Notes: generated by a model not told the origin, from the sequence alone. A stretch of 64,000 bases of DNA from Patiria miniata (GCF_015706575.1 NW_024037063.1:16740927-16804926); one strand, 5' to 3'; positions 25,501 through 39,078 are shown, counted from the stretch's first letter. Program-made: numbers and translations.

Positions 25501-27467
25501 CAGAAAAACCCCGAAAGGCTATTATTTAAGAGCTTGTAAATAACCAATCATTGTCATTGGTACCTGTTATCGACTTGGCATTGTTGTTTCTGTGGTTTAC
25601 TTGTGTGAATCGACTGCACTAGAACGCAAGAAAAGTTCGAAGTTCAAGTCCTATCTGAGCAGACCCGTTGATTTCTCAGACTAAATGAAAGTTACTCGAT
25701 CGGGAAGGCAAAACATTTTTTAAATGTTATTTTGTAAAACATCATAAGTCGAAAAACAATATAAATAAAGTCGTTAAAAGTAATGGGCAAAATTGAGCAA
25801 ACATTCCAAAAACGAAACTGCTCCATTATTATGAAATGTGCTACTTGATTGTAAGTTACAATAGGATCAAACATCCTGTGAAATCGTTGCGCCTGGTATG
25901 CTCTCATTTTTAAGAATGGAGGAATACCATTATTTCTTTGCGATGGTTAAAACCAAACCATATCAAGGAGTAACTTGTTTTTAAACACTGCTCCCAACTG
26001 ACCGAATTTAGTTTGCAATTAGTTACATATCCGTGAATGGAAATAATTTTTCCGAATGACGAACTGGCATCATACCACAAGAGGGTGCAAGTCAAAACGT
26101 ATTAATGAACATTTTTTAACGGAGTCGAGAAACATGGAGATACATTTTCACTCTTTTTTAAAAAGAATATCTCCATCGCTGACATTTCGACAGTTTATTT
26201 TTTATAATAATTTTACTTTTATTGTTTTTATTGTTGTTTCTCGGAGCGGTAAAATATATATTCATTTTGCAAAGGTGTCTACCTTTCAGCTTTGTTTGAA
26301 AACTATCGTATGACTCTAACATTTCTTTTTACTTCCCTTTTGTAGTCTAGGATCACCCTCTCCAAGAACGGAAATCCTGCACAATATCGACCCTCTGACC
26401 CAGACATACATGTCAATCATTAACTGGTCACTCGAAGGGAACCAGACTAAGGACGATGACTTTTTCACCCCATCTGGTGCGTTCAACACCACTATCAGGG
26501 CTGCTATACGTGTTGGGGATTGGAAACTCCTAACTGGAAATCCAGGTGTGACTTAGGCCTGCACTGATTTCATTGGCTGTCGTTGGTGGATTAAGGGAAA
26601 TCTCTAATAGATAGGTTGGATTCAGAGTATGTAGGGCCCGTGATGAGTTTTACATCGCGACGAAGGTTTTTTTCTTTTCCCTTTTTTGGCGCAAGTATAT
26701 GCAAATCAACTATGCAACTGTATTATATATTCGTATTAAGAACGAATAGCACAAGCACGACCAGGCCTATTGCATTGCTGTTTGGAAAAACTTAACACGT
26801 ATTGTACAGGCTGTCACGCTATTCGTAGACCTTACCAAGATTTCTGAGAAAGTTGCAGGTACATGTTTTAAAACCTGACATCCACACTCAAAGGTCACAA
26901 GATCCATGGCAAAGGTTCCAAAAAGTGACTGAGAAAGTGTTGATAGATTTTACGAAATAATTTTCACGGTACCATCTTCGATATAGCTGATGGGCGTGAT
27001 ATTGCACATCTTGTGCCGTTTACGAATGTGTCAGAAAATCTCCTTTTATTAAAAGAAGCATCGTCATACGCGCAGCTACCACTCGAACCTTAGCAGGAGA
27101 TTGATGCCGCGCACTGGATAGCCTGCCTTAGTTTATACATGTATTTACTGGACAAGTAATTCAACTTGTGTTTCCTCTACATCGTATTTCACATTACACA
27201 GGATCGAGCAGATGGATACCACTTCCTGATTCAGGGATCGTCCCCATCCAACCAATTAAACAGAAAGGTAAACATGTTTGGCTGTTCAATATCCAGGAGG
27301 ACCCCAATGAGTATCATGACCTATCTGAAGCCAGACCAGACAAGGTTAAGGAGCTGGTTGGAAGATTACAGCACTACTATAGTGGTCTAGTGCCACCGTT
27401 GTACCCCCCTGGAGATCCAAGATCGAACCCAGCCTTACACGATGGTGCCTGGACTAACTGGGAATAA
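22520..27467 (+). CDS. Arylsulfatase B-like sulfatase (copy C), complete
   Basis: Seven exons (22520-22822, 23099-23285, 23803-23999, 24230-24437, 24902-25154, 26346-26545, 27202-27467) give 537 aa, close to the 533 of human ARSB. The N-terminus has a basic stretch and hydrophobic signal peptide, then [11 protein letters not shown] with metal-binding D50/D51. CTPTR holds Cys88, to become formylglycine; K142 and H144 lie in GKWHLG, H241 in [10 protein letters not shown]299/N300 at the exon 4/5 junction, and K318 in [12 protein letters not shown]. The protein ends in TNWE. Intron phases match those I recall for vertebrate ARSB. By family it should remove 4-sulfate from N-acetylgalactosamine residues, but substrate is not proven here and ARSI/ARSJ-like activity is possible. 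Intron 6 lacks the insertions of A and B. It is the best-preserved member of the A-B-C group. Confidence 0.93.
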
Positions 27468-28668
27468 CACTATGTTGAATGCAGGTTTTTTTTTGGGGGG
27501 GGGGGGGTGTCGTCAGGAACCCCCGAATTTCAAATTCGATTGTCAATTTTCATTAATTTCTTGGGTTTGCCTTCCAATGAAGTATTAAGAAAACCAATCC
27601 CACCCACAAAAAGTAAGAGATAGAAAAGTTTGTCTTTCATTATTTAAAAGAAAGTGTTTGTTTTAAAGTTGCCCATCCCTTGCTATTTTTTTCCGGCCCG
27701 AATAATAAATTTTGTCAAATTTCTGGGATTGAATCAGTCATGAATTTACTCGAAATTCAATCTGTATGGTTTAATTTGTGTATTTTTGAATTTCTCTTAT
27801 TTGAACGGAGTTTTGCATACCACCAAATGAATGAATCTCGCATACCCATAGGAGGGGGAAGTTGTATGCAGAGAATAGAACACAAACCAGTCAAGCGAGA
27901 GATGCAGGCCTTTTAATAAAGACAACGGCAGGCTCTTTTAATAAAGAAAACGGCACAAACGTCTATAGACACTACATCCTTTACCACTCAGTCTGCTACA
28001 AGAATCAGATATTTTATATTTTATGGTATCTTGTTTATCTTGTTTCTGTTATTTTACTGTCACTGTGATGATTCAGTGTGATTAACCTTGATTAACCTTG
28101 TCTCGTTTGACTGTTCATTAATTTTCTTAATTAATGTCTTAAAAATGTTTTTATTGCTTTCCCCCTATTTTGACACTACCGAAAGTTTGTAATTGCTGAG
28201 CACCTTTGAAAAACAGTGTTAAATAATACATGTGTATATAAATATTTCATTTGTAAACATTGAATGCCATTTTGTATGGGCTGCCACAAGGCCATTAATT
28301 TAAGCTGTGGTTGGCAACAGATTTTGCCAAAACTTGCATATTGACATTCTCATGTAAGAAATAGGCATTTTAGTTAAGTCGTTCGTATAGCTTTTGTTGT
28401 TTATTTTCTATTTTCAGCAACCCATTGATATGTTTGGAGAAAATAATAGCTAATCTTTATATTTGCAATGTTGGCCTTGCATAGTTTGCCCATCCGTTGT
28501 TGGCAGAGAACGGTATATTGTCAGTGAAGGACAATTCTTGAATGCAGTGACTGTCGCGTTTCAGTCAAACCGGATTTAGCAGAGTTAGGTTCTTGCAATA
28601 GTACAAGGACATATTGGTGTGGTTCCCATATTCCTGTATAACGAATTTGTGTGTAAATAATTGCCGGA

Positions 28669-28674
28669 AATAAA
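28669..28674 (+). terminator. Polyadenylation signal AATAAA after copy C
   Basis: Equivalent to the signals at 14913 and 22358, but here about 1.2 kb after the stop codon because C keeps the 3' sequence deleted in A and B. It sits 150 bp before the ATG of copy D. Another AATAAA near 27915 may serve a shorter 3' end. Confidence 0.55.
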
Positions 28675-28824
28675 GCCTTAGAACTTACCTGAAATCATGT
28701 CCGATACCGTGTTTCAATTTTGAATCGGGGAACATAGCCGAGCCGTTTGTAAGTCAGTGTTCTTTGCAAAGGGCAAGGTGCTACAGAGCAAGGTTTGTAT
28801 ATTTTGAAGGGTCCCTCAGAAAAA

Positions 28825-31800
28825 ATGGGGAGCAGGAGCCGATTTTTGAAACGCTGGTTAGACCTCGGAAAACTGTGGCTTCTGGCATCGGTGTACGGCC
28901 TGGCTCTCGCGCCTGCGGGTGACTGCAGCAATACATCGGCAACTCTACCGAACATCATCTTCATCTTGGCTGATGACTTCGGTTTCCATGACGTCGGTTA
29001 CCATGGTTCTGCAATTAAGACTCCATGGCTGGACAAACTTGCCGCTGAGGGCGTGAAGCTGGAGAATTACTATGTCCAGCCGATTTGCACCCCGACGAGA
29101 AGTCAACTGATGAGCGGTCGATACCAGGTACGTCTTGACCGATGGAGGAATAACCTAATATTTCACAAGCACAGAAATCAGTCCAAAAAAGAAGAAGCTG
29201 CACTGAGCTTGCACGGAGCTGTGATTTAATACAGTGGAGTTTTTATTCGGTGAAATTAGTGATTTTTTTTTTTGCTTAGGGCCTTCCATTTTATTTGTAT
29301 TGTTCTCATATTTTTTGCTTCTGAAAAACAGTTTGTCGGTAAAAAAATGAAAATCTGAGGGAACAAAATTACATTTGCAGACGTATAGATGTGTTGTAGT
29401 TTTTTATTGCAATGAGTTTATCATGACTCGATATCACTAAATAAAATAAAACCTATCTGGCAAGTTGTAGTTTACTAACTATGAAGGACGAAAAGAAGAC
29501 ATAGAGAAAAGCAGATTGAAAGATTTTGAAAGTTCCGTTTTATACTTTGCAGAAATATGACACCAAAGCTTTGGTGTCATATTTCTGCTGCCAGAAAAGC
29601 ATAATTTACTTTTTAATGAAAAACATTTCTTATATCTGGAAAGCAGATTTTACTTTTCCTCCTTTTATTGGCAGACGAAAGGTGGACATCTACTTTTCTT
29701 TTACTCGAGGAGCAGAAAATTCTATTTTCTGCTTTCCTCCCCCTGAAAAAGCTACAACAACTTTGTATTCTACTTACTTCTTTTTCAGATACTGGAAAAA
29801 AAGTCTGATTTTACTTAGCTGGTCCGGAAAGTGGCAAAATGCTTTTCTGCTTTCAGATAGCCTTGGTCAAGGCGTTCATCGTCAGTGCCGATAATGGTAT
29901 CTGGCCGCTAACATCTTAACACGTACTCGCCCCGAGCTAGCTGTGCATACATACAATCCAACCTCGTCCCCAGTGCTTACTTTATTTCCAACCGCGTTTC
30001 CAATAGTAAACCCTGTATAGGAAACTTTCTTCCTGTATCCTGATTGGATACCGCAATTGGCTAGTAATGGATTTTTATCGTGTACTTGGTGCTATTATTC
30101 ACAACGTGCAGTACGTGTTTTCGCGATCATTCGTCCACGCCTTCTCGAAAATACTAATTTCCTTTCCAATTTGCTCATATTAATATGAAATATGATACTG
30201 CATGTTGTCTCGATAAGATCGTAACAGTTTGATTTCAAAAATCGTGTTTTCGTAACTCACGCCGTGCTCGCGCTGCTACGAATTGACTCTGTTTTTACCC
30301 CAGACACCGCATACAAAAACAAACGCTAATGTGTAACGCATAGCCAGGCACCAGACTGTTCCTCATTTGCATACGTGTGCAAAAATCTTGCACATGCAAA
30401 TGATCCAATACCAGGGTGAGAGAGCAGGTAGTGGTGGGCGCGTACTGCTCGACACCCTGGGGACGAGGTTGCATACAATCGGATCCGTGATACAATGTAC
30501 TCGCCTACGAAGCGCGAACTGCGACCTCTCGTGGCGCGGCTACAAATCGGTTGAGGGAGAACGAACCTTTGCGAAAACAAATCGCGTTTTCCTATTTCTT
30601 TTTCTCCATTTCGTCGATGGATTTCAAGTGACGACGTTTGCAAATACAGATGAGATTATTGTTGAGTACTTGGTCGTGGATGAGTGCTAAGATGTTAAAA
30701 TGAAATGGACTTATCCTAAACTTTCAATCTGCTGTTCTTCTATTGTTCACTATTGTCCACCATTGTCCACTGAGCAGTTTTCTCCATAATTATGACATTG
30801 TATCTGCACCAAGCAGTTCACTAACGTTTAAGTGGCAGCCATGACATACCAGTAAAGGTATGACTATTGACACCTAATGGGATGAGAGACAACATCCTCT
30901 CATCTTCTGGGATTCCACTGTTTGCTATATGCCAGACTTCGCCTACAAATATCGACGGTATTCATTTAGAATACCTTTTCAAATAGCACGGAGCCCGATT
31001 ATAATGGGGATCGGGACCGGGTCAGCGGTAATAAATAAATATTCTCGAGTCGGGAGCCTAATATATATGAGAACCAAATAAATAAACAAGTGCGAGTGTA
31101 CTTCGGTGGCACCATACTTTTGGTCAACTTTGGGAACATTTCCTCCTTCTGGTAACGTCCAACCACTACACAAAATACCACGGGACTACACCATTAATGC
31201 ACATTATTTTGCCTCCATTTACAAACTTCATAAACATCTTTCCGAATTGTTACAAACAATTTTTGTAAAGTATTACACTTTGTTTGCTTGCTTTTTTATT
31301 TCAATTTGGTAGTTATATTTTATGGGGAAACTTAGGGGGCTTATTTTTGGTCAATTTTCGGGGACAGACCTATGCAAAATAGACGCGCATGCGCATGGAT
31401 CTGCTAAAAACTGAATAATGTCACACCCTTTCTTTTAAGATTCACAATGGTCTTGCGCACGGAGTTATCCATGCAGTCCAGCCAAACTGCCTCCCTCTAG
31501 AAGACCCGACCCTCGCCGATAAACTCAAGGAGCTCGGCTACGCCACGCACGCAGTCGGCAAATGGCATCTTGGCTTCTACAAGAAAGACTGCTGGCCCAC
31601 CAGGCGTGGCTTTGATACCTTCTTTGGTTTGTTTTAAATTAGAATATTTTGTTGACCTAATTCCGCAGATCAAAGGTTTACCTCACAAGCCCATCACAAT
31701 GGTCGCAATCATCATCCACTCTCATGCTAAGGCACACACTAGTCACATAAATTGTGAAGGGTATTCCTCTGCCCATGCCATGTTACCTTTGCACATATGA

Positions 31801-34800
31801 CTTACTCAAACTGAGAAATATTGGCGGATAAGGGGAGGGGGGGGGGGGGCAACGAGTTCTTATGTTTGAAATCGGAGGAGAGAAGACACAATCTACACAA
31901 TGTATTTTATGTGCATAGAGCACGATACTATATACCCAAAGCCTTCTTTCCCCCCAAAGTTTCTGGATCCGCCTTGAATAATACATGAAAATCGAAACTC
32001 GCATTTGAAAAAGTCACAAAACAGGGAAATGAATGGACAAAATAAAATGCGAATAGCAATACAAAGACAGAAGGTAAAGGCATAACCCTTGTTGATTTCA
32101 ATAATCTTGCGTGACAGGCTTTTACAGTGGCAGTCAACACTACTACACTCACCGACGCAGCTGCATGATGCCAGGCTTCGACTGCGATGCCATTTCTAAG
32201 GGCTACGACTTCCGAAACCAAGAGAAATCCGCCCCCAGGTACGGCGGCCAGTATTCAACTCACCTCTTTGCAGAGCGAGCCCTTCAAATTCTGGACAACA
32301 CTCGACCTAAAAAGGTAAACTCGACATCTGTTAGAATGCCAAGTACATTAGTAAGTCTTATATTAAACCTGATTATTGAAGCTTAATGTTCTTCAGTTCA
32401 AAGATACAACTACCCTTTCACGGAGCGATCGCTTTGTCTACAGATGTTGTCTCTTAAATTCAGTGAAAGTACAAAGTATCTACTCATGCGTATCACAGAA
32501 GAACAAAGACCCATGTCCAGTGAGGCGCTCTTTACAACGGTCCATCCAGTCTCGTTGTCATCAGAGGGAGCCTCATTACCAGCTAGCCCCCAATTACTTA
32601 CCGGGAGGAGGGAGGGGGGGGGGGGGAACTATCACCCCAGCAAAGCTCTATGTTCTTGATCCATTGTCATGCTGATGTACGTTATCAGAGGTTAAAAGTG
32701 AAAGCGCCAGGTAACCTTTCGGTTTGTGAAACAATCGGCAGACGTAGTCCGACTAAGTGATCTTTGCATACGAAAGCAACGACGCAGTTTTTGAGGTAGC
32801 ATTGTGCCAGCTATATTTAAATACAAATCCAATCTGTTATACTTCTGTGTACAATTCATGTTTAGGTTGGCTGTGTGTACATGTAATTGTACCATATCCA
32901 CAACATTGACAGAAACGGTAAAGGTATTGATGCAGATTTCAATTGATTCTCAATTCCCAAAACAGCCATTCTTTCTATACCTACCATTCCAAGCCGTCCA
33001 TTCACCCCTGGAGGTGCCGGAGGAGTACGTGGAGCCATACAAAGACGTCCAGGATCTAGACCGTCGGCTGTACTCGGGCATGGTGGCCTGTATGGACGAG
33101 GCTATCGGCAACATCACGCAAAAGATGACTGAACTGGGACTATGGGAGAACACAGTCCTAATATTCTCAACAGGTTGGCTTCTACTTCGATCACTTCAAA
33201 GGTTGTACCACCTAAATTAAAGTGGTACTTAATACTTGTTTTAGAAATCAATTCGCGATCTTATGCGTAACAGCCATCTTAGAGGGCAATGCATTTGTTT
33301 TGCTGGGTTGTGCATGAGTGCACTATGCAGGAACCTCCTTCTGACGTCAGATGACAAAACCATCCGTTCAGGCAAGGGTGGATCCAGAACACAATTTATT
33401 TTGGGGGGCCAAAAACAATTTGGTCCCCCAAAAAGTGAGTCCAAAAAGTTACGGCGTGGGTTTCGGGGCCCGCTTTAAAGGCCCCGTTTTTATTTTATTT
33501 TAGATGCTCTGAGGTGCGATCTGAAACAATTTCTGACCACTTTAACCAAATGTTGTTTGAGGAAAAGATGGTGGTGTACGCAGAGCCTGCTTTTATTGCG
33601 ACGTCACTTAAAAAATCCAATAGATGAGTTCTTTTTTTTGGGGGGGGGGGGGGAATGGCCTCCATTGGCCCCCCGGAATCTGTGGGGATTAGTGATGTTC
33701 TGAGGCTGTATTCCAAGGGCACCATTGTGTTTGAGAAGGCACTTAATGTTTTATTTCTCTCCAAATGCTGAGCGGAGGAACAAAGGGGTCACGTACCTCG
33801 TGCCGGGGATGCCTCCGTGTCCCTTGTGTAGTTACGGGGCTATACTTGTGTTTGATTTTCTGTAACCATTATGTTGTTGTGACTTATCATCAGATTATGT
33901 TAAATACAATTAAATCTCAGTCGAATTTTGGTGAAGGGTGCCTGCGATTTGAAGATCACTCGTGAGAACCTCTAACAACTCGTCAGAAACAGCAATTTAA
34001 GAACCTTTGATCATTTCAATTAGGAGCACAGTGCTGTTGGATGAGCAAAGACAACTACAAGCGTATGGATTTGAATCCACGACCTTAAGAATACCCGTAC
34101 AGTGCTCTATACCAAGTTACACATTTTTGTTTGCAGACAATGGAGGCCAGATCCACCAAGGCGGCAACAACTGGCCCCTCCGAGGCTGGAAGCTGTCTCT
34201 GTGGGAGGGGGGCATGCGTGGCGTGGGGTTCGTCCACAGTCCCTTGTTGTCAGACAGTGTCAGAGGGACTACAAACCGTGAACTGATTCACGTCAGTGAC
34301 TGGTTCCCGACCCTGGTGGCCGGGATTGCAAGAGGGAGCGTGGCTGGTATGCCATTGGACGGCTACGATGTATGGGAGACCATAAGGTAACACTATCAAG
34401 TAGAAACCTTAATTCTTTTGGTACGTCATAACCGTCATTTCTTTTTGCAAAGTACATGGACGACCACTGGGGCAAGGTCAAAGAAATTATTATGTGGGTG
34501 GGGCTGATACCCTCTGCCGGTGTGGGCGCTGTTCAAAACCGACGATTATGCACAATATATGGTGCTTTTAATGAGTCGCATTCAAAAAAGGCACCTGTAA
34601 CGGCCCATGAAAGCAAAAAGGGCACGCTTACGTTTTACAGGGCACTTTTTTCGGGACAAAGGGGCACTTTTATGGACAAAAAAGGTCACTTGTTCAGGAA
34701 AAAAAGGGCACTCTTGACAAATATTCAGGGGTAAGCGCTGGTGACAAAGGGCATTTGAATGGAAAAGGGCAGTCTTTTCAAAATATTGGGGGGGGGGGGG

Positions 34801-37800
34801 TAAATACCCTCCTCCCCCCCGCTGGCTACGCCCATGCCCCCCCCCCCCCACACTTAAAACAACGAGGAAACAATTACTCAGAACTATCACTCAAATTAAA
34901 ACTTGATTTTCCCTCTTTCACTTTCTGTTCCATTATTTTTAGTTTAACCAATGCCTTTGGGTGGTGTTTCCCTCCAAAGATTATCACCCCTGAAACCAGT
35001 CCTGATGTCCATCGCCAATTTGAAAAATGACCCCTTTTACTACATTGCAAAATAGAGCAAATTGGCGGGTCCAATTTCATTTCTCCCAAATTTGACAGAA
35101 ATACAAATAAAGACCGGTGCAGAGCTGGGGCCCTTCGTGTCTATACCAAGTGCAGGGGCCACAGTACTTGCATAGCAGTATACAAATCGTGATAGGCCGG
35201 CGTAGACAATATTGTGGGCCTATTTGCTGGTATGCATGCAGCCTTGGGTTTAGTCAAGATGGGGACACAGAGAAAATTACATTTTACAATCAGAAACCAT
35301 AGCTAAAGGAAACAAATTCGAACAAACAACATCTTAGAAAAAAGGGCACTTGAAGGATATAACATCGAACAGAATAAAATAGTCATTATTTAGCAATTCA
35401 ATCCATTGCCTCGCCGACAAGAATGAAACAGTTATGAAAATGAGCCCTTAAATGTACATTTTTTTATTAGGTCTAGGTGTCCCACTAACCTCAACAATGG
35501 CAGCGAAACAATTTCCTTTTTCAAGCCAACCTTACTCTGCTGGAATTAATTTTGCTTTTCTGATATAAAGATTGGTCACGAATGTGGCGAATTCGTCATT
35601 ATCATATAAATGAAGAATGGAATTCCTTACTTGTTTTTAGCATGACCTTGTTATTTGCAGGCCTTTTTTTCGTTTTGTTTTGATTTGTTTTGAAAGCCAT
35701 GGCACACCTTCCCCTCGAACGGAAATCCTCCACAACATCGACCCCCTGGATGTTGCCATGGTTCCTGTGTCTGCATCCGGACATCAGCATGACGCCTCGG
35801 CCAATAGGCACCAGACTGGAGACAGACAGTACTTCAACCAAACGCTGCAGTCTGGGACCTTTAACACCACTATTAGGGCTGCCATACGCGTTGGGGATTG
35901 GAAACTTCTCACGGGAGATCCAGGTCAGTTCCAAACTAACCTCGTCCATGGATCTTAATTTGTTTCAACCTCTTTTACAAAAGTAGCCCTTGGTGGTAAA
36001 TTTGCTTCTCAGCCTCGTTCCCGTGGTGTCGAGCAGTACGCTCCCATCATAACCTACTCTCTCACGCTATAGTATTGGATCATTTGCAAGTTCAAAAATC
36101 TTGCACATATGCAAATTAAGAACAGTCTGGTCCTTGGATGTGCTTTAAATTACATGTTTTTATGCGGTGTCTGCATGGGATAAAAACAACGATTTTCGTC
36201 AAGGTTAAAATGCTACCATCTTATCCAGTCAATATGCAGTATCATATTATACAAGTATTATTGTAAGCAGAATGGAAAATGGGGACTGTTTTGAGGTCCA
36301 TTTCTTGCTATTGCTGTTTCGAATCAGGATACGGGAAGCAAGTTTGCCACCATTGGTTACTATGGGACGAGAACGTACGAGGAGAGAATTTTCTGTCAAG
36401 TTCTCCTACTTAAGAAAGCGCACTTCATTCCATTCGCTCGTTCATATCAGAATCTTTAATTACCTCAAGGAAGACGCGCTGATTGAGATTTTTACATGGT
36501 TGTCATCCGCAAAACCTGTTTCCATAACCTTTTGCATTCGCATCGCGTGTCGTGACTAATTTTCTGTGATGTAGTCTTTCAACAGTTGTGATGGAAAAAA
36601 ATGACCTTTTTCAGATCCTTCAAACATTAACCAAGAGATTTAAGGAGATTTTGCTCTAGAAGAGCACTGCAGGCGCATCACATCGGACTTGATGCCCCAT
36701 TGAAAGTTTAAGTTCAATATGCCTTGGGTTCTTGCAAAGGTCTCTAGCTAAACTGCTAAATGAATTAGGGTCAAAATTTACTCATCATTTGTTGCGAGTG
36801 TAATTTATTAATGGAACAAAAATATCTGGTAGACCCATATTGCATGTTCAATAAAAGTCATTACTGAAAATTCTATCAACTCAAAATGAGCATCAAAACT
36901 CAGATTATCTTATATTGAAAAGCAGTAAATAGACATTTTAAACGTCCTTTTACTATTAAAGGGCCAATGTAATATGCCTTTGTGAACTTCATGCTAATAC
37001 AAATTTCCATATTCATGAAACTGTGATGTCATTCAAGCCTGAAACTTCAGTGTCACATTTACTTCAGCATAAGTCACAAGAATGTTTAAGGTTTGAAATG
37101 GTTTCTTCTCTGTTTTCAGTGATTCATTGTTGTTTCAGTATATGACGGTAGACTATGGGAACATTTTCTGCCCAAATGTTTTCAATAAGCACATTTTGGG
37201 GTTTACAATTTGAAGAGAAACACCATAATCCAAAGTGACATCACGGCAACAACGCCCTCAGTTGTCAGGAAACGCATGAAACATTTCAATAGTTTAAAAC
37301 TGGTGGTGCACTTTGCAAAGGCTTTTAACAAAAAGGGATCTCCCATTTTCCCCCATACATTTCAGAGGATTGAAAATTTGCTACAAATATGTGCACCAGT
37401 GTAAAATTCATTTCACGGACCCTTTAAAGAAAGAAAACAGGACACGACCTTAATTGTTGGTGCACTTTTTGTTAAAGGATAGAAAATTGTATTTTGAAGG
37501 ATATGTCGCCTTGGCCTAGTTCCTGTCTATATATCCAGGGTATTCTTGGCCTAACACAATGGATTGTCAATCTGTTCGCACAGGAAACAGCAGTTGGATC
37601 CCGCCTCCTGACTCAGGGATTGTCCCCATCTACCCACTACAGGTCGAAGGCAAACACGTCTGGCTGTTCAACGTCAAGGACGACCCCAACGAATACTCTG
37701 ACCTGTCCGACGTCAAGCCGGACATCGTCGACATGATGGTCAGTCGATTGCAGCACTATTATGATAGTCTGGTGCCGCCGTATTACCCGCCTGGAGACTT

Positions 37801-37849
37801 TCGAGCAAATCCAGCCTTGCACGATGGAATCTGGACCAACTGGGAGTAG
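28825..37849 (+). CDS. Arylsulfatase B-like sulfatase (copy D), complete
   Basis: Exons 28825-29127, 31440-31626, 32118-32314, 32966-33173, 34137-34386, 35697-35923 and 37584-37849 join to 545 aa. Exon 1 and its upstream sequence are almost identical to copies B and C, but introns and exons 3-7 are clearly diverged. The start MGSRSRF is chosen by alignment with B and C. D50/D51, Cys88 in CTPTR, K142/H144, a histidine in [10 protein letters not shown]299/N300 and K317 are present. Exon 5 is of the second type seen in copy E ([14 protein letters not shown]). Exon 6 is longer than in other copies (227 nt), adding a variable loop after the HNIDP motif. All splice sites are GT-AG and no disruption is seen. 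Substrate specificity may differ from B/C. Confidence 0.92.
29549..29588. repeat. Perfect 40-bp palindrome in intron 1 of copy D
   Basis: Two 20-bp arms with no loop, centred at 29568/29569 (…ACACCAAAGCTTTGGTGT…). No gene association; it lies in an AT-rich stretch with recurring AGCAGAtTTT-like words. Confidence 0.85.
29959..30471. mobile_element. TIR element (CAACCTCGTCCCCAG family)
   Basis: A 513-bp element with ends CAACCTCGTCCCCAG and CTGGGGACGAGGTTG and a 9-bp direct repeat CATACAATC at 29950-29958 and 30472-30480 (8 bp if one terminal base belongs to the element). No transposase is visible. A partial relative lies near 36010-36250 in the same gene, in intron 6. Lies in intron 1 of copy D. 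An hAT affiliation is likely from the target duplication size. Confidence 0.8.
31830..31976. mobile_element. Decayed MITE remnant in intron 2 of copy D
   Basis: A G-run block near 31840 and an end reading TTTCTGGATCCGCCTTG resemble the G/C-run hAT MITEs. The left end is not recognisable. Confidence 0.4.
33373..33682. mobile_element. hAT-type MITE, degenerate copy in intron 4 of D
   Basis: Begins CAAGGGTGGATCCAG and carries the family core (GCGATCTGAAACAATTTCTG, TTATTGCGACGTCAC) and a G run near 33640. The right terminal repeat has decayed, so the end is approximate. Confidence 0.7.
34560..34850. repeat. Degenerate GGGCAC-rich repeat in intron 5 of D
   Basis: The word GGGCAC recurs roughly every 25-45 bp between 34610 and 34770, followed by a long G run and a C run near 34785-34850. 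The end CTGGCTACGCCC is a common transposon-like terminus, but no partner end was found. Non-coding. Confidence 0.4.
35924..37583 (+). other. Intron 6 of copy D
   Basis: Contains a partial relative of the CAACCTCGT element (about 36010-36250). From about 36560 the intron holds AT-rich sequence without recognisable coding or repeats. Confidence 0.5.
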
Positions 37850-39070
37850 TCAATATGGGCGATCAAAATGCTGTTTGCAATGTCGTTATATAAAAGGCAA
37901 GCTTGAACAAATCAAAGCGCGTGAAAGATATGGGATTGTTAAGTTGCGACCCTAATTAGGGTGTTAAAATAATGTTGTAGTATAGTATAATGTTCCACGG
38001 TCTTTGCGTATGAGCATAACGATCATTAGTCACATCAACTGTTTTGTTTTGCATTTATTGACCGGTGTGTCACCATGCACGCTCTTTTATAATGCTCTTT
38101 GCTGGGCCGAATTGAAAGAGAGTCTGTACCTGCAAACTCCAGATACTTGAATGGTTCTTACGTAATAGAGTATGAAAGTACGCCATTTTGTCTTTGCCCT
38201 TTCTCTTGCTATAATTTTTGACAGAATGATTTAACGTAGCCTAATCACCCCAAGAAAAATTCTTGTAAAGAAATAATGATAAGAAATCAGTTCATGGGTA
38301 AAACGAATTTTAGTTACGACCTTTCACATCCGGCATTTTCGTTCCTGGGTCTACTTGTTCGTTCAAGTTTGTTATTGCATCGCGTACTTGCGTGAGAATA
38401 GAATAATAACGACACGAAGATTTACCTTCCCACAGTCGATGGGTTCTAGATTTAGTTGGGCTTGCTTGAATACAATTATCACCAGTAATTTTCGATTGTT
38501 TTGTAAATGCTAATGAATCCTTCAAGTTTATTAAATAAACTTGTATATCCTAAAAGACATTTAAGCTCCTATTCATCTTTCAGCTTTTACCCAATGACTG
38601 TCACAAAATTATTTCATAATTTTTCATATTTTGTACGATTACACCGAGTTCCACTATTTGAAACAAGGGATTTGTCACTGATGGGATCTCAAGTAAAACA
38701 AAATGTTAATATACTATTGACAAATTCAACAAAAATTGGGGTTTGAAATTGATACTTAAAATTTTTGAAAGTGAAAAGTGATCGCTAGTTCTCATACAAT
38801 TTTTCTGGTATTACATTGAATCACTTTCAGAACAATTTTCTGAACTGTGTGAAATTGTTCATTCTGTGTGTAAAATAAAATTGTATATACGCCATGACCA
38901 ACAATTCTCACTGGGGTCACCCCTCTGCATGATTGAATGAAAGTTGTCCAAATATGCAAATTTGTTGAAATTAGTCTACCGATGTTTGCTGCTTTATTCC
39001 AAGGGATTCATTAGGATAATTACATGCACAAACTGCATGCATAATTCATGGTTTTGTATAGCCCGCGCCC
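37850..39070. other. Spacer after copy D
   Basis: No gene is seen. An AATAAA at 38874-38879 is a plausible 3' end for copy D. The rest is AT-rich unique-looking sequence. Confidence 0.45.
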
Positions 39071-39078
39071 CTTTCAGT

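Noticed and set aside
36272-36559. 95-codon open frame in intron 6 of copy D
   Set aside because: No domain or splice context; adjacent to a repeat fragment.
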